DNA of 64,000 bases from Amphritea opalescens (GTDB lineage Bacteria > Pseudomonadota > Gammaproteobacteria > Pseudomonadales > Balneatricaceae). The notes beneath the pieces are model-generated. The model was given only the letters and a program-made list of their open reading frames with translations. It was not told the origin of the DNA and ran no database searches. How positions within the stretch are numbered: the first letter of the stretch is position 1; the number at the start of each line of letters is the position of its first letter. Below are positions 46,081 to 54,794 of the stretch, in pieces. The stretch is from positions 224,014-288,013 of the forward strand of contig NZ_RQXW01000005.1 in assembly GCF_003957515.1 (NCBI RefSeq), given 5' to 3'. A program made the position numbers and the translations under genes.

Positions 46081-46147
46081 AGGTATTTAAAGGAAGATAA
46101 ATAATGTTGTACTAATACCTATAAATGATACTTTCTGGAGTTGGAAA

Positions 46148-47002
46148 ATGACAACAGTTCTATTGGATCCTCAAGAGTTACAGCAAAAGATCGATAACGA
46201 AAAAGTCGTGTTGATTGATACTCGTAATCCCGAGCAGTTTGCTGCGGGCCATATCCCTGGTGCGGTGAATATCCATGATATTTTTACTTTTCTGGCGGCG
46301 TCGACACCGGAAGGGATCGCTGAGTTAAAAGGTAAGTTTGCAGGTGTATTTGGTAAGGCAGGGCTTTCTGGTGAAGAAACGGCCGTTGTCTATGAAGATT
46401 CAATGAACTCAGGGTTTGGTCAGTCTTGCCGCGGATACTTTTTATTGTGTTATCTAGGTTATCCAAAAGTGTCGATTTTACATGGTGGTTTTCAAGCTTG
46501 GAAAGCGGCGGGCTTAGCGGAGACGACGGAGGTTTTCACCCCCGTCGCGGCTGAGTTTCCGTTAGATCATAGTGCTGATGGGTTGATGGTTGATAAAGAT
46601 GATGTGTTAAAAGCACTCGGTAATGATGAGATTGTGCTGCTTGATGTTCGGGATGTGGATGAGTGGGTGGGCACCAGTTCATCGCCTTATGGCCGTGATT
46701 ACTCCTCCCGAAAAGGTCGTTTACCTGGTGCACGCTGGCTTGAATGGTACCGCATGATGAAACCCGGCGCTGTGCCCGTGTTTAAGTCCTCAGAGGAGGT
46801 GTTAGCGGATTGCGCCAGTGTGGGCATTAACAAAGAGAGTCATGTTTATATTTACTGCTTTAAGGGGGCACGGGCATCGAACACCCTCGTGGCATTAAAA
46901 GCGGCAGGTATTGAAAATGTAAAACTCTACTTTGGCTCATGGAATGAGTGGGCAGAGGATGCGGCCCTCCCTATTGAGACCGGTTTGCCTTACGCCTGCT
47001 AA
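46148..47002 (+). CDS. Two-domain rhodanese sulfurtransferase
   Basis: A 284-residue tandem rhodanese. The N-terminal domain (about 1-130, VVLIDTRNPEQFAAGHIPGAVNI) is inactive, lacking the active cysteine. The C-terminal domain (about 145-280) has Cys237 in the loop CFKGARAS. A basic residue in that loop is more like thiosulfate:cyanide sulfurtransferases (CRKGVT) than mercaptopyruvate sulfurtransferases (CGSGVT). It would move sulfane sulfur to or from cyanide, or to another thiophile. It has its own sigma54 promoter and terminator, and the UAS 2 palindrome links it to the cynS operon. Confidence 0.87.
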   Translation: MTTVLLDPQELQQKIDNEKVVLIDTRNPEQFAAGHIPGAVNIHDIFTFLAASTPEGIAELKGKFAGVFGKAGLSGEETAVVYEDSMNSGFGQSCRGYFLLCYLGYPKVSILHGGFQAWKAAGLAETTEVFTPVAAEFPLDHSADGLMVDKDDVLKALGNDEIVLLDVRDVDEWVGTSSSPYGRDYSSRKGRLPGARWLEWYRMMKPGAVPVFKSSEEVLADCASVGINKESHVYIYCFKGARASNTLVALKAAGIENVKLYFGSWNEWAEDAALPIETGLPYAC

Positions 47003-47023
47003 ATGAAAATGTTGGATCCTTTA

Positions 47024-47051
47024 AACCCTGAACTTCGGTTCGGGGTTTTTT
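47024..47051 (+). terminator. Terminator of the rhodanese gene
   Basis: AACCCTGAAC (47024-47033) pairs with GTTCGGGGTT (47038-47047) around a TTCG tetraloop, with one T-G pair, followed by a T-run. A classic intrinsic terminator. Confidence 0.92.
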
Positions 47052-47134
47052 ATGTCTGGCGTCCGAGGTATAGGCCTAGAGCTTATCGATATGAAACGGA
47101 ATTCAGTGGACTGTAGTCACTGATTGGTAGAGCT

Positions 47135-47175
47135 ACATTGTCTGACAATGTCGAGATTACATTTATTGACAATGT
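47135..47175 (+). promoter_or_regulatory. Tandem sigma54 enhancer sites (UAS 3 and 4)
   Basis: ACATTGTCTGACAATGT (47135-47151) is a perfect palindrome with 8-bp arms. ACATTTATTGACAATGT (47159-47175) matches it at 14 of 17 positions. The two start 24 bp apart, a little over two helical turns, and lie about 127 and 103 bp upstream of the expected start. This matches the position of enhancers for NifA-like activators. Confidence 0.8.
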
Positions 47176-47242
47176 TCCGCTTCATAAGGCCATTAAAAAT
47201 GCTTTTATTTTCAAGCTATTGATTTTTAATGATTATTTTATT

Positions 47243-47259
47243 TTGGCATCGTTGCTGCA
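47243..47259 (+). promoter_or_regulatory. Sigma54 (-24/-12) promoter of the OsmC-cynS operon
   Basis: TTGGCATCGTTGCTGCA has the invariant GG (47245-47246) and GC (47257-47258) exactly 10 bp apart, with TTGGCA and TGCA contexts. Transcription would start near 47270, about 60 bp before the OsmC-like gene. Confidence 0.8.
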
Positions 47260-47328
47260 ATGATCTAAGAAACATCTGAAGTGTTTATAACAAAATATAC
47301 AGTCCTGCTAAATCTTTTGGAGAAAAAC

Positions 47329-47877
47329 ATGAATACAGCAATGACACCAAAAACTGTTTCTAGCCACCTACGTTCGATTGATCGTGATGGTTTGATGGCA
47401 TTTGCAGAAAAGGGACTTAACAACCCAGGTAACCGTGGTACTAACAAAGTTCATACCATTACGGATGGTCAGTATCGCACGGTCAGCCATATCAATCAGC
47501 ATGAAGTGGTGGTTGATGAGCCATTGCACCTGTTTGGTGAAGATACAGCGCCAGCTCCGGGTGAAATCGTATTATCAGGTCTAGGTGGTTGTTTGTGTGT
47601 CGGTATCACTGCAGTGGCTACTTGGAAGCAAGTGAAACTGAGCAAACTAGAAGTTTTTCTAGAGGGTGATATCGGTAATCCAGCTGCATGGGGTGCCGGT
47701 GGTGCTGAGATGGAACCTGAGCAGATGGGCTTTCAGGAGATTCGCGTCAAAGTCCTCATCGAAGGCGATGCTTCACGGGAAGAGTTAGATGAGATTGTAA
47801 CCCGTGCCAATTACTTTTCGCCGGTTGCTAATACGATGCGTAACCCAATTCCATTCAGCATTAGCTTGATGGATTAA
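47329..47877 (+). CDS. OsmC-family protein lacking the second catalytic cysteine
   Basis: A 182-residue OsmC/Ohr-fold protein. Such proteins usually reduce organic hydroperoxides with two cysteines. The first is present as Cys88 in GLGGCLCVGIT, with an extra Cys90. The second, normally in a CPV motif, is Ser164 in ANYFSPVANTM. This single-cysteine layout argues against ordinary peroxidase chemistry and for a different thiol role, for instance sulfur or cyanide-derived group binding (inference). The ATG at 47329 has TTGGAG upstream. First gene of the sigma54-driven operon with the flavoprotein, rubredoxin reductase and cynS. Confidence 0.85.
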   Translation: MNTAMTPKTVSSHLRSIDRDGLMAFAEKGLNNPGNRGTNKVHTITDGQYRTVSHINQHEVVVDEPLHLFGEDTAPAPGEIVLSGLGGCLCVGITAVATWKQVKLSKLEVFLEGDIGNPAAWGAGGAEMEPEQMGFQEIRVKVLIEGDASREELDEIVTRANYFSPVANTMRNPIPFSISLMD

Positions 47878-47909
47878 TTTACGTATTAACTGACTTTGAG
47901 AGGTATGCC

Positions 47910-49043
47910 ATGAATAGCGTTGCAGTTTCTTCAATTACAGCTCCCTGGGCCGATGATACCAAGGTGCTTGCCGATGTCGGTTTGGTCGCGCAGCAACAAC
48001 TTGCGCCGGCAGCCAAGCGGATTGATGAGGGGTACTACCCGCTCGATATCATGGCAAGCCTCGGTCAGGCGGGCGCTTATGCGGGTCATTTAGATCAGCA
48101 TGGTTGCCGATTTGATTTGGCTATTTCAGCCATGAGTGAGATTAGCCGCCAGTGTGGTGCAACAGGTTTTATGACCTGGTGTCACGATGTATGTGGCTTA
48201 TATATGGAACAATCAGGCAATCCTGCATTGCTTGCACGACTCGGCGACCACACTTTAGGCCGAACATTTGGCGGTACAGGGTTATCAAATCCGATGAAGG
48301 CGTTGGCCGGCATTGAAAAGATGGCGTTCAAAGCTAAAAAAGTACCCGGTGGTTACAGTGTCAGTGGAACACTACCTTGGGTGAGTCATATCGCTGAAGG
48401 CCAATATTGTGGTGCAGTTGCTGCGGTTGACCGCAGTGATGGCAGCCGTTCCCACGAGATTATGTTCCTACTGGATTTAGATGAACGGGTAAGTTTGCGT
48501 GCTTGCCCTGAGTTTTCCGGTATGGAAGGCACAAGTACATGGGCTATTACGCTCGTCGATTATTTTGTCAGTGAAGATCAGATGATTGCTGATCCTGCAC
48601 GGCCCTTTATACAACGTATTCGCGGTGCTTTTGTTCTACTACAGGTAGGCATTGCCGCAGGTATTATTCAGGGATCGATCGACGCTATGCGAGAGGTCGA
48701 ACCCACCTTAGGTCATGTAAACCAATACCTCCATAACCGTCCAGATGAACTGCAAGCTGAGTTCGATGATCTGGTTGCCCGCACGATGGTATTAGCGAAA
48801 ACACCTTATGATGGTAGCAAAGAGTTTTTCCTTGATGTGTTAGATGTGCGCTCTCAAGGGGCCGAGTTATGCCTTAAAGCCTCCCAGTCGTCACTACTAC
48901 ATCAAGGTGCCAAAGGTTATTTAATGAGTGCTTCGCCGCAACGCCGTATTCGCGAAGCCCACTTTGTCGCTATCGTAACACCGGCCATTAAACACCTTCG
49001 CTGGGAGATGGCCAAGCAGATGCGAGAGGAGGTGCCAGCATGA
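47910..49043 (+). CDS. Acyl-CoA dehydrogenase-like flavoprotein (possible monooxygenase)
   Basis: A 377-residue protein with the acyl-CoA dehydrogenase fold: an N-terminal helical part, a central beta domain ([19 protein letters not shown] and [27 protein letters not shown]) and a C-terminal helical bundle. The YEGTxE catalytic-base motif of true acyl-CoA dehydrogenases is missing; the C-terminus reads [23 protein letters not shown]. This resembles flavin monooxygenases of the fold (DszC/SfnB-like) more than beta-oxidation enzymes. Its stop overlaps the rubredoxin-reductase start, suggesting that the two work together in electron transfer. Substrate unknown. Confidence 0.8.
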   Translation: MNSVAVSSITAPWADDTKVLADVGLVAQQQLAPAAKRIDEGYYPLDIMASLGQAGAYAGHLDQHGCRFDLAISAMSEISRQCGATGFMTWCHDVCGLYMEQSGNPALLARLGDHTLGRTFGGTGLSNPMKALAGIEKMAFKAKKVPGGYSVSGTLPWVSHIAEGQYCGAVAAVDRSDGSRSHEIMFLLDLDERVSLRACPEFSGMEGTSTWAITLVDYFVSEDQMIADPARPFIQRIRGAFVLLQVGIAAGIIQGSIDAMREVEPTLGHVNQYLHNRPDELQAEFDDLVARTMVLAKTPYDGSKEFFLDVLDVRSQGAELCLKASQSSLLHQGAKGYLMSASPQRRIREAHFVAIVTPAIKHLRWEMAKQMREEVPA

Positions 49044-50383
49044 GTAGCGAATTCCCAGAATGGAGACAGTACCTCTGTCGTGCCTGTGGTCTTATTTATG
49101 ATGAAGAGCAGGGCGACCCCGATAGTGGTTTAGCACCCGGTACCCGTTTCGAAGACATACCCGATGATTGGGAGTGCCCCCTTTGCGGCGTGACCAAAAC
49201 AGATTTCGAATTATTTGAGAAACCAGTCGTAACCGTTATTGAGCAAACAGAAAATTTTAGCAGTGAGCCGGGTATTGTGGTTGTGGGTGCAGGGCTATCA
49301 GGTTGGGCCGCTGTTGAAGCCATTCGACAACTAGATCAACAGGTACCGATCACGCTCGTCAGTGCTTGTCAGGGTGATATTTATCACAAGCCTGAGTTAT
49401 CCGTTGCTATCAGTCGAGGCTTAGATAAAGCCGCGTTGATCAAAGAAACAGGGATTGATGCCGCACGTCGTTTAGGTGTGCAGCTAATGTCAGCAACCTT
49501 TGTTGTTGGTATTACCCCTGAATTACATCAGCTACGTACGACCCGAGGCTCATTAACCTACACAACATTGGTATTAGCTCAGGGCGCTAAACCGGCTCTG
49601 CCTAAACAGCTACCCCCTAGTCTGTGCTGGCGAGTGAATGATTTGACCAGTTGGTCTGGTATGCAGCAAGCGTTGGCAAAAGGTCCCCAGAAGATCGCGA
49701 TTGTCGGTGCAGGCATGATTGGCTGCGAAATAGCGGAAGATTTTATTCGCGCTGGACATCAGGTTGCATTATTGGATCGCAATGAATTTCCATTGGCCGG
49801 TTTATTGCCCCCCCTTGCGTCTAAACGGTTGGCGGAAAACCTGACCCGTTTAGGGGTTGATTATCGGGGAGAAGATGAGATTACAGGTATTACTGAGTTG
49901 TCGAATGGACAGAAGCAGATCTGCTTTAAACAGGGTGACGCACTTGAGGTGGACCAAGTTTTAGCCGCCACGGGTTTAATGACTGATAACCGTATCGCCC
50001 GCCATGCGGGATTGGATTTTGAACAGGGAATTCAGGTGGATCCAAACACCCTGCAGACCAGCGAACCCGATATCTATGCGCTGGGTGACTGTATCAGTAT
50101 TCAAGGGACGCCCTGCCGCTTCATAGAACCGATTAAACATCAGGCTAAGTCCATAGCCCATGCCATTCTTGAGCAGGATGCCAGTGACTATAAGCACAGT
50201 GCACCGGTGATACGTTTGAAAACCCGCTCACTGCCGTTAGTGATGAATGGCCTCCCGGTGGCTGGCGTGAAGTGGACGCTGATTTATGAGGATGCTGAAA
50301 CCCTGATTATGGAGCAAGAAGTGGAGAACCACATCGTCGCTCACTTAAAACTGGGATCAGGCTCTCAGACCCAAGCAGCATAA
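49040..50383 (+). CDS. Rubredoxin-fused FAD-dependent NAD(P)H reductase
   Basis: A 447-residue fusion. Residues about 10-57 are a rubredoxin domain with two metal-binding pairs, [12 protein letters not shown] and [10 protein letters not shown]. From about residue 75 follows a rubredoxin/ferredoxin reductase-like flavoprotein: FAD site [19 protein letters not shown] site [17 protein letters not shown], and DIYALGDC at the second FAD contact. Electrons would go NAD(P)H to FAD to rubredoxin iron and on to a partner, most simply the coupled flavoprotein upstream (overlap ATGA). Fused rubredoxin reductases with an N-terminal rubredoxin are uncommon. Confidence 0.88.
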   Translation: MSSEFPEWRQYLCRACGLIYDEEQGDPDSGLAPGTRFEDIPDDWECPLCGVTKTDFELFEKPVVTVIEQTENFSSEPGIVVVGAGLSGWAAVEAIRQLDQQVPITLVSACQGDIYHKPELSVAISRGLDKAALIKETGIDAARRLGVQLMSATFVVGITPELHQLRTTRGSLTYTTLVLAQGAKPALPKQLPPSLCWRVNDLTSWSGMQQALAKGPQKIAIVGAGMIGCEIAEDFIRAGHQVALLDRNEFPLAGLLPPLASKRLAENLTRLGVDYRGEDEITGITELSNGQKQICFKQGDALEVDQVLAATGLMTDNRIARHAGLDFEQGIQVDPNTLQTSEPDIYALGDCISIQGTPCRFIEPIKHQAKSIAHAILEQDASDYKHSAPVIRLKTRSLPLVMNGLPVAGVKWTLIYEDAETLIMEQEVENHIVAHLKLGSGSQTQAA

Positions 50384-50394
50384 CTTTTTATGAT

Positions 50395-50418
50395 AGAGCG
50401 GTAACAAGAGGCCGCTCT
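50395..50418 (+). other. Intra-operon hairpin before cynS
   Basis: AGAGCGG (50395-50401) and CCGCTCT (50412-50418) form a 7-bp stem with a 10-nt loop in the 73-bp gap between the reductase and cynS. No T-run follows, so it is more likely an mRNA processing or stability element than a terminator. Confidence 0.45.
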
Positions 50419-50456
50419 GCAAACAATGACATCGATCTTTATTGAAGGAAAACAAC

Positions 50457-50906
50457 ATGATTAGTAATCGCGAAGAAGTAACACAACTGATTTTGTCCGC
50501 AAAAGTACGTAAAGGTATTAAGTGGGGCGCTGTGGCTGACGTCGTTGGCCTTTCAAAAGAGTGGACCACTGCCGCATGTTTAGGTCAGATGACGTTCGAT
50601 AAAGAGCAGGCAGAGAAAGTAGGTGAACTCTTTGGATTGTCTGATGAAGCAATCGCCTGGCTGCAAGTTGCACCTTATAAAGGCTCTTTGCCCACCGCTG
50701 TTCCGACTGATCCATTGCTGTACCGCTGGTATGAGATTGTGAGTGTCTACGGGACTACGATTAAAGAGCTGATTCACGAAGAGTTTGGCGACGGGATTAT
50801 GAGTGCGATCGACTTCTCTATGGATATTAACCGTGAAGAAGACCCTAAAGGCGACCGTGTAAACGTTGTGCTTTCAGGTAAATTCCTGCCTTATAAAACG
50901 TATTAA
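50457..50906 (+). CDS. cynS: Cyanate hydratase (cyanase)
   Basis: A 149-residue cyanase, which turns cyanate plus bicarbonate into ammonia and two CO2. The N-terminal helical domain (ILSAKVRKGIKWGAVADVVGLSKEW) is followed by the catalytic domain: YRWYEIVSVYGTTIKELIHEEFGDGIMSAIDF holds the Arg, Glu and Ser matching Arg96, Glu99 and Ser122 of the E. coli enzyme. The ATG at 50457 has GAAGGA upstream; an in-frame TTG at 50442 is less likely. Last gene of the sigma54-promoted operon. This gene anchors the interpretation of the regulon as one that yields and uses cyanate. Confidence 0.96.
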   Translation: MISNREEVTQLILSAKVRKGIKWGAVADVVGLSKEWTTAACLGQMTFDKEQAEKVGELFGLSDEAIAWLQVAPYKGSLPTAVPTDPLLYRWYEIVSVYGTTIKELIHEEFGDGIMSAIDFSMDINREEDPKGDRVNVVLSGKFLPYKTY

Positions 50907-50917
50907 ACCTTTTAATT

Positions 50918-50961
50918 GTCGGTATCCAGTAGTGAAACACACTGGATGCCGGCTTTTTTTT
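50918..50961 (+). terminator. Terminator of the cynS operon
   Basis: GTCGGTATCCAGT (50918-50930) pairs with ACTGGATGCCGGC (50941-50953) over 13 bp with two G-T pairs, followed by eight T residues. Confidence 0.93.
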
Positions 50962-51110
50962 GTCCGTTTGATCTTATGGATTAATCACTCGCTGTGGTTG
51001 TTGGTCGGGTGGGGGCGAAACAGTGACGATGAGCTTAGGCGCTTGATCAGTGCTGCTTTTCGATGGCCCTAGTTTGACAATCTATGTGATCAAATCTCTG
51101 GAATTAACCA

Positions 51111-51971
51111 ATGACACCGCTCGTAGAAACCTTCTTTGATAGTGCCTCATCGACCTTCAGTTATGTTGTGTATAGCGGTATAGGGAGCGCCTGTGCGGTT
51201 ATAGACCCCGTATTAGGCTATAAAGCTAACGCAGGTAAAACGAATACTGAGGCGGCGGATAAGATAGTTGCATTCATTGCGCAGATGCAGCTAAAGGTTG
51301 AATGGATTCTCGAAACCCACATTCATGCCGACCATCTCTCTGCAGCGATCTATATAAAACGTCACTTAGGTGGGTGTATCGCTGTCAGTAAGCAGGTCAC
51401 ACAGGTGGTTCATACCTTCTCAACACTGTTTAATGTGGTTGAACCTGATGATGAATTAGTTGCACATTTTGATTATCTGTTTGATCAAGATGAGACATTT
51501 ACCATCGGATCTATCCACTGTAAGGCACTCTCTTCCCCCGGCCATACACCGGCTGATATTGCTTATCTTGTAGGGGATAAGATGATTTTTGTGGGTGATA
51601 CTTTATTTATGCCAGATGTAGGTACCGCTCGCTGCGATTTTCCAGGCGGGTCTGCCGCAAAACTCTATGCCTCAATTCGTCGAATCCTTGCTTATCCCGA
51701 TGAGACTCAATTAATGATGTGCCATGATTACCCTGTGACCCGCAGCGATCAATCAGTAACGACAGTGGCGGAACAGCGTCAACACAATATACATATCAAT
51801 GATTCCGTAGATGAGCAGGCATTTATCGATGCGCGTACCCAGCGAGATAAAACCTTGGACTCGCCCCAATTACTGTTTCCTTCGGTACAAGTGAATATTA
51901 AAGCGGGAGCGTTTCCCCGTGCAGAAAACAATGGTGTGCAGTATTTAAAAATACCATTGAATTATTTGTAA
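51111..51971 (+). CDS. Persulfide dioxygenase/Blh-like metallo-beta-lactamase fold protein
   Basis: A 286-residue protein with the metal ligands ETHIHADHLSAA, SSPGHTPADIAYLVG, FVGDTLFMPDVG and MCHDY in the ETHE1/Blh order. Such enzymes oxidise glutathione persulfide to sulfite with a mononuclear iron. The C-terminal LLFPSVQVNIKAGAFPRAENNG is typical of the Blh (BigR-linked) group. It lies 205 bp downstream of cynS but behind a terminator and without an obvious sigma54 box, so it is separately transcribed; TTGACA at 51074-51079 is close to the start codon and its role is unclear. It could dispose of the sulfane sulfur released by the rhodanese. Confidence 0.85.
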   Translation: MTPLVETFFDSASSTFSYVVYSGIGSACAVIDPVLGYKANAGKTNTEAADKIVAFIAQMQLKVEWILETHIHADHLSAAIYIKRHLGGCIAVSKQVTQVVHTFSTLFNVVEPDDELVAHFDYLFDQDETFTIGSIHCKALSSPGHTPADIAYLVGDKMIFVGDTLFMPDVGTARCDFPGGSAAKLYASIRRILAYPDETQLMMCHDYPVTRSDQSVTTVAEQRQHNIHINDSVDEQAFIDARTQRDKTLDSPQLLFPSVQVNIKAGAFPRAENNGVQYLKIPLNYL

Positions 51972-52064
51972 GAATGGAACCAATGAATGATAAAAATGAG
52001 TGTCATGAGTGTAGCTATCGATCCGCGGAGATCATGGCGAAATTAAGCATATGATATGTCTGTA

Positions 52065-52095
52065 AAAAGCCACCTATCTTTCGACGGTGGCTTTT
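52065..52095. terminator. Terminator between MBL and ahpF genes
   Basis: AAAAGCCACC (52065-52074) and GGTGGCTTTT (52086-52095) make a 10-bp stem with an 11-nt loop between convergent genes. T-rich ends on both sides make it bidirectional. Confidence 0.85.
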
Positions 52096-52131
52096 GTTTT
52101 TCTACAGCGGTGCTGCGTTACAAGCGCTAAC

Positions 52132-53694
52132 TCAGCGGCGAATCAGGTAATCAAATGCACCGAGCGCGGCGGTCGCACCGGCACCCATTGAGATGATGAT
52201 CTGCTTGAACGGCACGGTGGTGACATCACCGGCAGCAAACACACCGGGCAGGCTGGTTTGGCCGCGGCTATCGATGACAATCTCGCCTCGGTTACTGAGT
52301 TCGAGGGTGCCTTTCAAAAAGTCGCTGTTTGGCACAAGGCCTATCTGGACAAAGATACCAGCGACATCAACGACGTGGCTCTCATCCGTTTTGCGGTCCT
52401 TATAACTTAGGCCAATTACCTTGTTGCCATCACCGAGCACTTCGGTCGTCATCGCTTCCTTAATGATGGTGATGTTAGGCAGGGATTCTGCTTTTTTCAC
52501 CAGCACCGCATCAGCTCGTAGGATATCGGAGAACTCCAGCACGGTGACATGTTCAACAATACCTGCAAGGTCAATTGCCGCTTCAATCCCCGAATTCCCA
52601 CCACCAATCACGGCCACTGGTTTGCCTTTAAATAGCGGGCCATCACAGTGAGGGCAGAATGCTACTCCTTTGGTTTTGTACTGATCTTCGCCGGGCACAT
52701 TCATTTCACGCCAGCGGGCACCGGTGGCTAAAATAACCGACTTAGCCGTTAGGATCGCGCCGTTTTCCAGCTCAACTTGCTTGATCTGTTGACCATCCTC
52801 GCCCTCGATATCGCGAATGTCGACGGCACGTTGGTTTGTCATCACATCAATATCGTACTCTTTGACGTGTTCTTCTAAGCCGGCGACCAATCGAGGACCA
52901 TCGGTCGCTTTGACGGAAATAAAGTTTTCGATCGCCATGGTATCCATCACCTGACCACCAAAACGGTCGGCGACAATACCGGTACGAATCCCCTTGCGGG
53001 CGGTGTAGATGGCTGCGGAGGCGCCTGCTGGACCACCACCGACAACTAACACATCAAAGGGGGCTTTGGCCGCCAGTGCTGCGGCCTGTTTCTCATCGGC
53101 GCTATCATCGACTTTATTGATGATCTCTTCTAGCGTCATGCGACCATTGCCGAAGGGTTCACCGTTGAGCAATAACGTTGGCACCGCCATGATGCCTTTT
53201 TCTTCCACCTCTTGAGGGAAGACACCACCATCGATCATGGTTGCGGTGATGTTTGGGTTGAGTATCGCCATCAAGTTAATTGCCTGAACCACGTCGGGGC
53301 AGTTGTGGCAGGATAACGAGATGTAAACCTCAAAGTTTAGCGGTTTAGAGAGGTTTTTTGCTTGCTGCTGTAATGCCGCTTTTTCTTTACTCGGGTAGTC
53401 ACCGGCTTGAAGCAGTGCTAATACCAATGAGGTAAACTCATGGCCCATCGGTACACCGGCAAAGGTCACACGAGCAGGTTCGCCGCTTGGACCGACTGCT
53501 ATACGTGGCACACGACCTGTATCTTCGGTTTTAATAATCAGGGTGATATCCCCGGACATATCGGCAATTTCTCGCGCCAGTTCTTCCAGTTCTTTGGATT
53601 TTGGCGTTTCGTTTATAGACACCGTCAACTCAATCGGACGAGCGATTTTCTGAAGGTAGGTGCCCAGTTGTTGTTTCATGTTGCTATCTAACAT
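52132..53694 (-). CDS. ahpF: Alkyl hydroperoxide reductase subunit F
   Basis: A 520-residue flavoprotein that reduces AhpC with NADH. The N-terminal double thioredoxin fold (about 1-200) has the redox pair CHNCPDVV. The FAD/NAD thioredoxin-reductase-like part has [21 protein letters not shown], the second redox pair in [32 protein letters not shown] and [17 protein letters not shown]. Length as in E. coli (521). It follows ahpC on the same strand after 222 bp. Confidence 0.96.
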   Translation of the reverse strand: MLDSNMKQQLGTYLQKIARPIELTVSINETPKSKELEELAREIADMSGDITLIIKTEDTGRVPRIAVGPSGEPARVTFAGVPMGHEFTSLVLALLQAGDYPSKEKAALQQQAKNLSKPLNFEVYISLSCHNCPDVVQAINLMAILNPNITATMIDGGVFPQEVEEKGIMAVPTLLLNGEPFGNGRMTLEEIINKVDDSADEKQAAALAAKAPFDVLVVGGGPAGASAAIYTARKGIRTGIVADRFGGQVMDTMAIENFISVKATDGPRLVAGLEEHVKEYDIDVMTNQRAVDIRDIEGEDGQQIKQVELENGAILTAKSVILATGARWREMNVPGEDQYKTKGVAFCPHCDGPLFKGKPVAVIGGGNSGIEAAIDLAGIVEHVTVLEFSDILRADAVLVKKAESLPNITIIKEAMTTEVLGDGNKVIGLSYKDRKTDESHVVDVAGIFVQIGLVPNSDFLKGTLELSNRGEIVIDSRGQTSLPGVFAAGDVTTVPFKQIIISMGAGATAALGAFDYLIRR

Positions 53695-53850
53695 AAATCA
53701 CCATCCGGCTTGAATTGAGTAAAATTGGGATCTCCGCCATGTCAACCACAGGTCATTAGGGTTGCATTTGATGGCGGTAGATAAGTGGGGTTCTGGGGTA
53801 ACCCTAAAACTCTGAAGTGCACTGCACCTCGATACTAATGATTATTTATA

Positions 53851-53887
53851 CTGGCCTGCCGCCCGATAAGTCGGTGAAGCAGGCCAG
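53851..53887. repeat. Hairpin after ahpC
   Basis: CTGGCCTGC (53851-53859) and GCAGGCCAG (53879-53887) are perfect 9-bp arms 30 bp beyond the ahpC stop codon, with further inner pairing. There is no T-run on the minus strand. It may reduce read-through into ahpF or stabilise the ahpC mRNA. Confidence 0.55.
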
Positions 53888-53916
53888 TTGACGCTCAATG
53901 GAGGTGTAAAATCGAA

Positions 53917-54474
53917 TTAGATTTTACCGACTAGGTCCAGTGATGGTGCCAGAGTCGCTTCGCCTTCTTTCCACTTAGCAGGGCAAACTTCACCTGGGTG
54001 AGCGGCAACATATTGAGCGGCTTTGATTTTACGCATCAGGTCGTCAGCATCGCGGCCAATACCTTCAGCAGTAATTTCCATCGCTTGAATCACACCTTCT
54101 GGATCGATCAAGAAAGTGGCACGGTCGGCTAAGCCCTGGCCTTCACGTAATACACCAAAGTTATTGGTGATAGTGGCTGTCTGATCGCCCACCATGTAGT
54201 AGTTGATGGTGCCGATGGCTTCAGACGTGTCGTGCCATGCTTTGTGGCAGAAGTGTGTGTCGGTAGAAACAGAGAACACTTCAACACCCATTTTTTTCAG
54301 TTCTTCATATTTGCTACCAAGGTCTTCTAGTTCAGTAGGGCAGACAAAGGTGAAGTCAGCAGGGTAGAAGAAAAAGACAGCCCATTTACCGAGCACATCA
54401 GCTTCGGTGATGTCGACGAATTCGCCCTGTTTGAAGGCAGTGGCTGAGAATGGTTTGATAGTTGTATTAATCAT
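53917..54474 (-). CDS. ahpC: Alkyl hydroperoxide reductase subunit C (peroxiredoxin)
   Basis: A 185-residue typical two-cysteine peroxiredoxin that reduces hydrogen peroxide, organic peroxides and peroxynitrite. The peroxidatic cysteine is in [14 protein letters not shown] and the resolving cysteine in [13 protein letters not shown]; the arginine of the active site is in [14 protein letters not shown]. The frame extends to 54549, but the ATG at 54474 gives the standard N-terminus ([14 protein letters not shown]) and has GGAG upstream. It is divergent from a small gene at 54795. Confidence 0.96.
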   Translation of the reverse strand: MINTTIKPFSATAFKQGEFVDITEADVLGKWAVFFFYPADFTFVCPTELEDLGSKYEELKKMGVEVFSVSTDTHFCHKAWHDTSEAIGTINYYMVGDQTATITNNFGVLREGQGLADRATFLIDPEGVIQAMEITAEGIGRDADDLMRKIKAAQYVAAHPGEVCPAKWKEGEATLAPSLDLVGKI

Positions 54475-54563
54475 GTTGGTAACTCCAGTGAGTAAGTTCT
54501 TATGTATAAGTTCTTGTGTTTGGGAACGAGATCTATAATGCGCTAACAATGGCGATAGGTTAA

Positions 54564-54600
54564 ATTGATTGTATTAAATTATTCGATAGTAAATATTTAT
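54564..54600 (-). promoter_or_regulatory. Candidate OxyR site upstream of ahpC
   Basis: On the minus strand the four tetramers spaced by 7 bp read ATAA, CTAT, TTTA and CAAT, matching 11 of 16 positions of the OxyR pattern ATAG-N7-CTAT-N7-ATAG-N7-CTAT. The site is 90 bp upstream of the ahpC start codon. OxyR control of ahpC is usual, but this match is modest in an A+T-rich stretch. Confidence 0.35.
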
Positions 54601-54794
54601 ATCTAAGACGAGGGTCGATTGCATGATGCTATCGGTCGAGATGAAGCGTTGACGGTGTATGAGGTTTGGCTTGATAGAGGGTAATCGAAGAGGTGCGCTT
54701 ATAAAGGTTGTCTATGACCTGCAATGATTACCCTGTTCTGGGCTGTCAGATGGGATTAACATAAAGCATCACTCGCACAGTAGGTAACTAAGCC

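Noticed and set aside
51061..51110. Sigma54 promoter before the metallo-beta-lactamase gene
   Set aside because: TGGCCCTAGTTTGAC has the GG to G(A/C) spacing off by one and no enhancer palindrome lies upstream.
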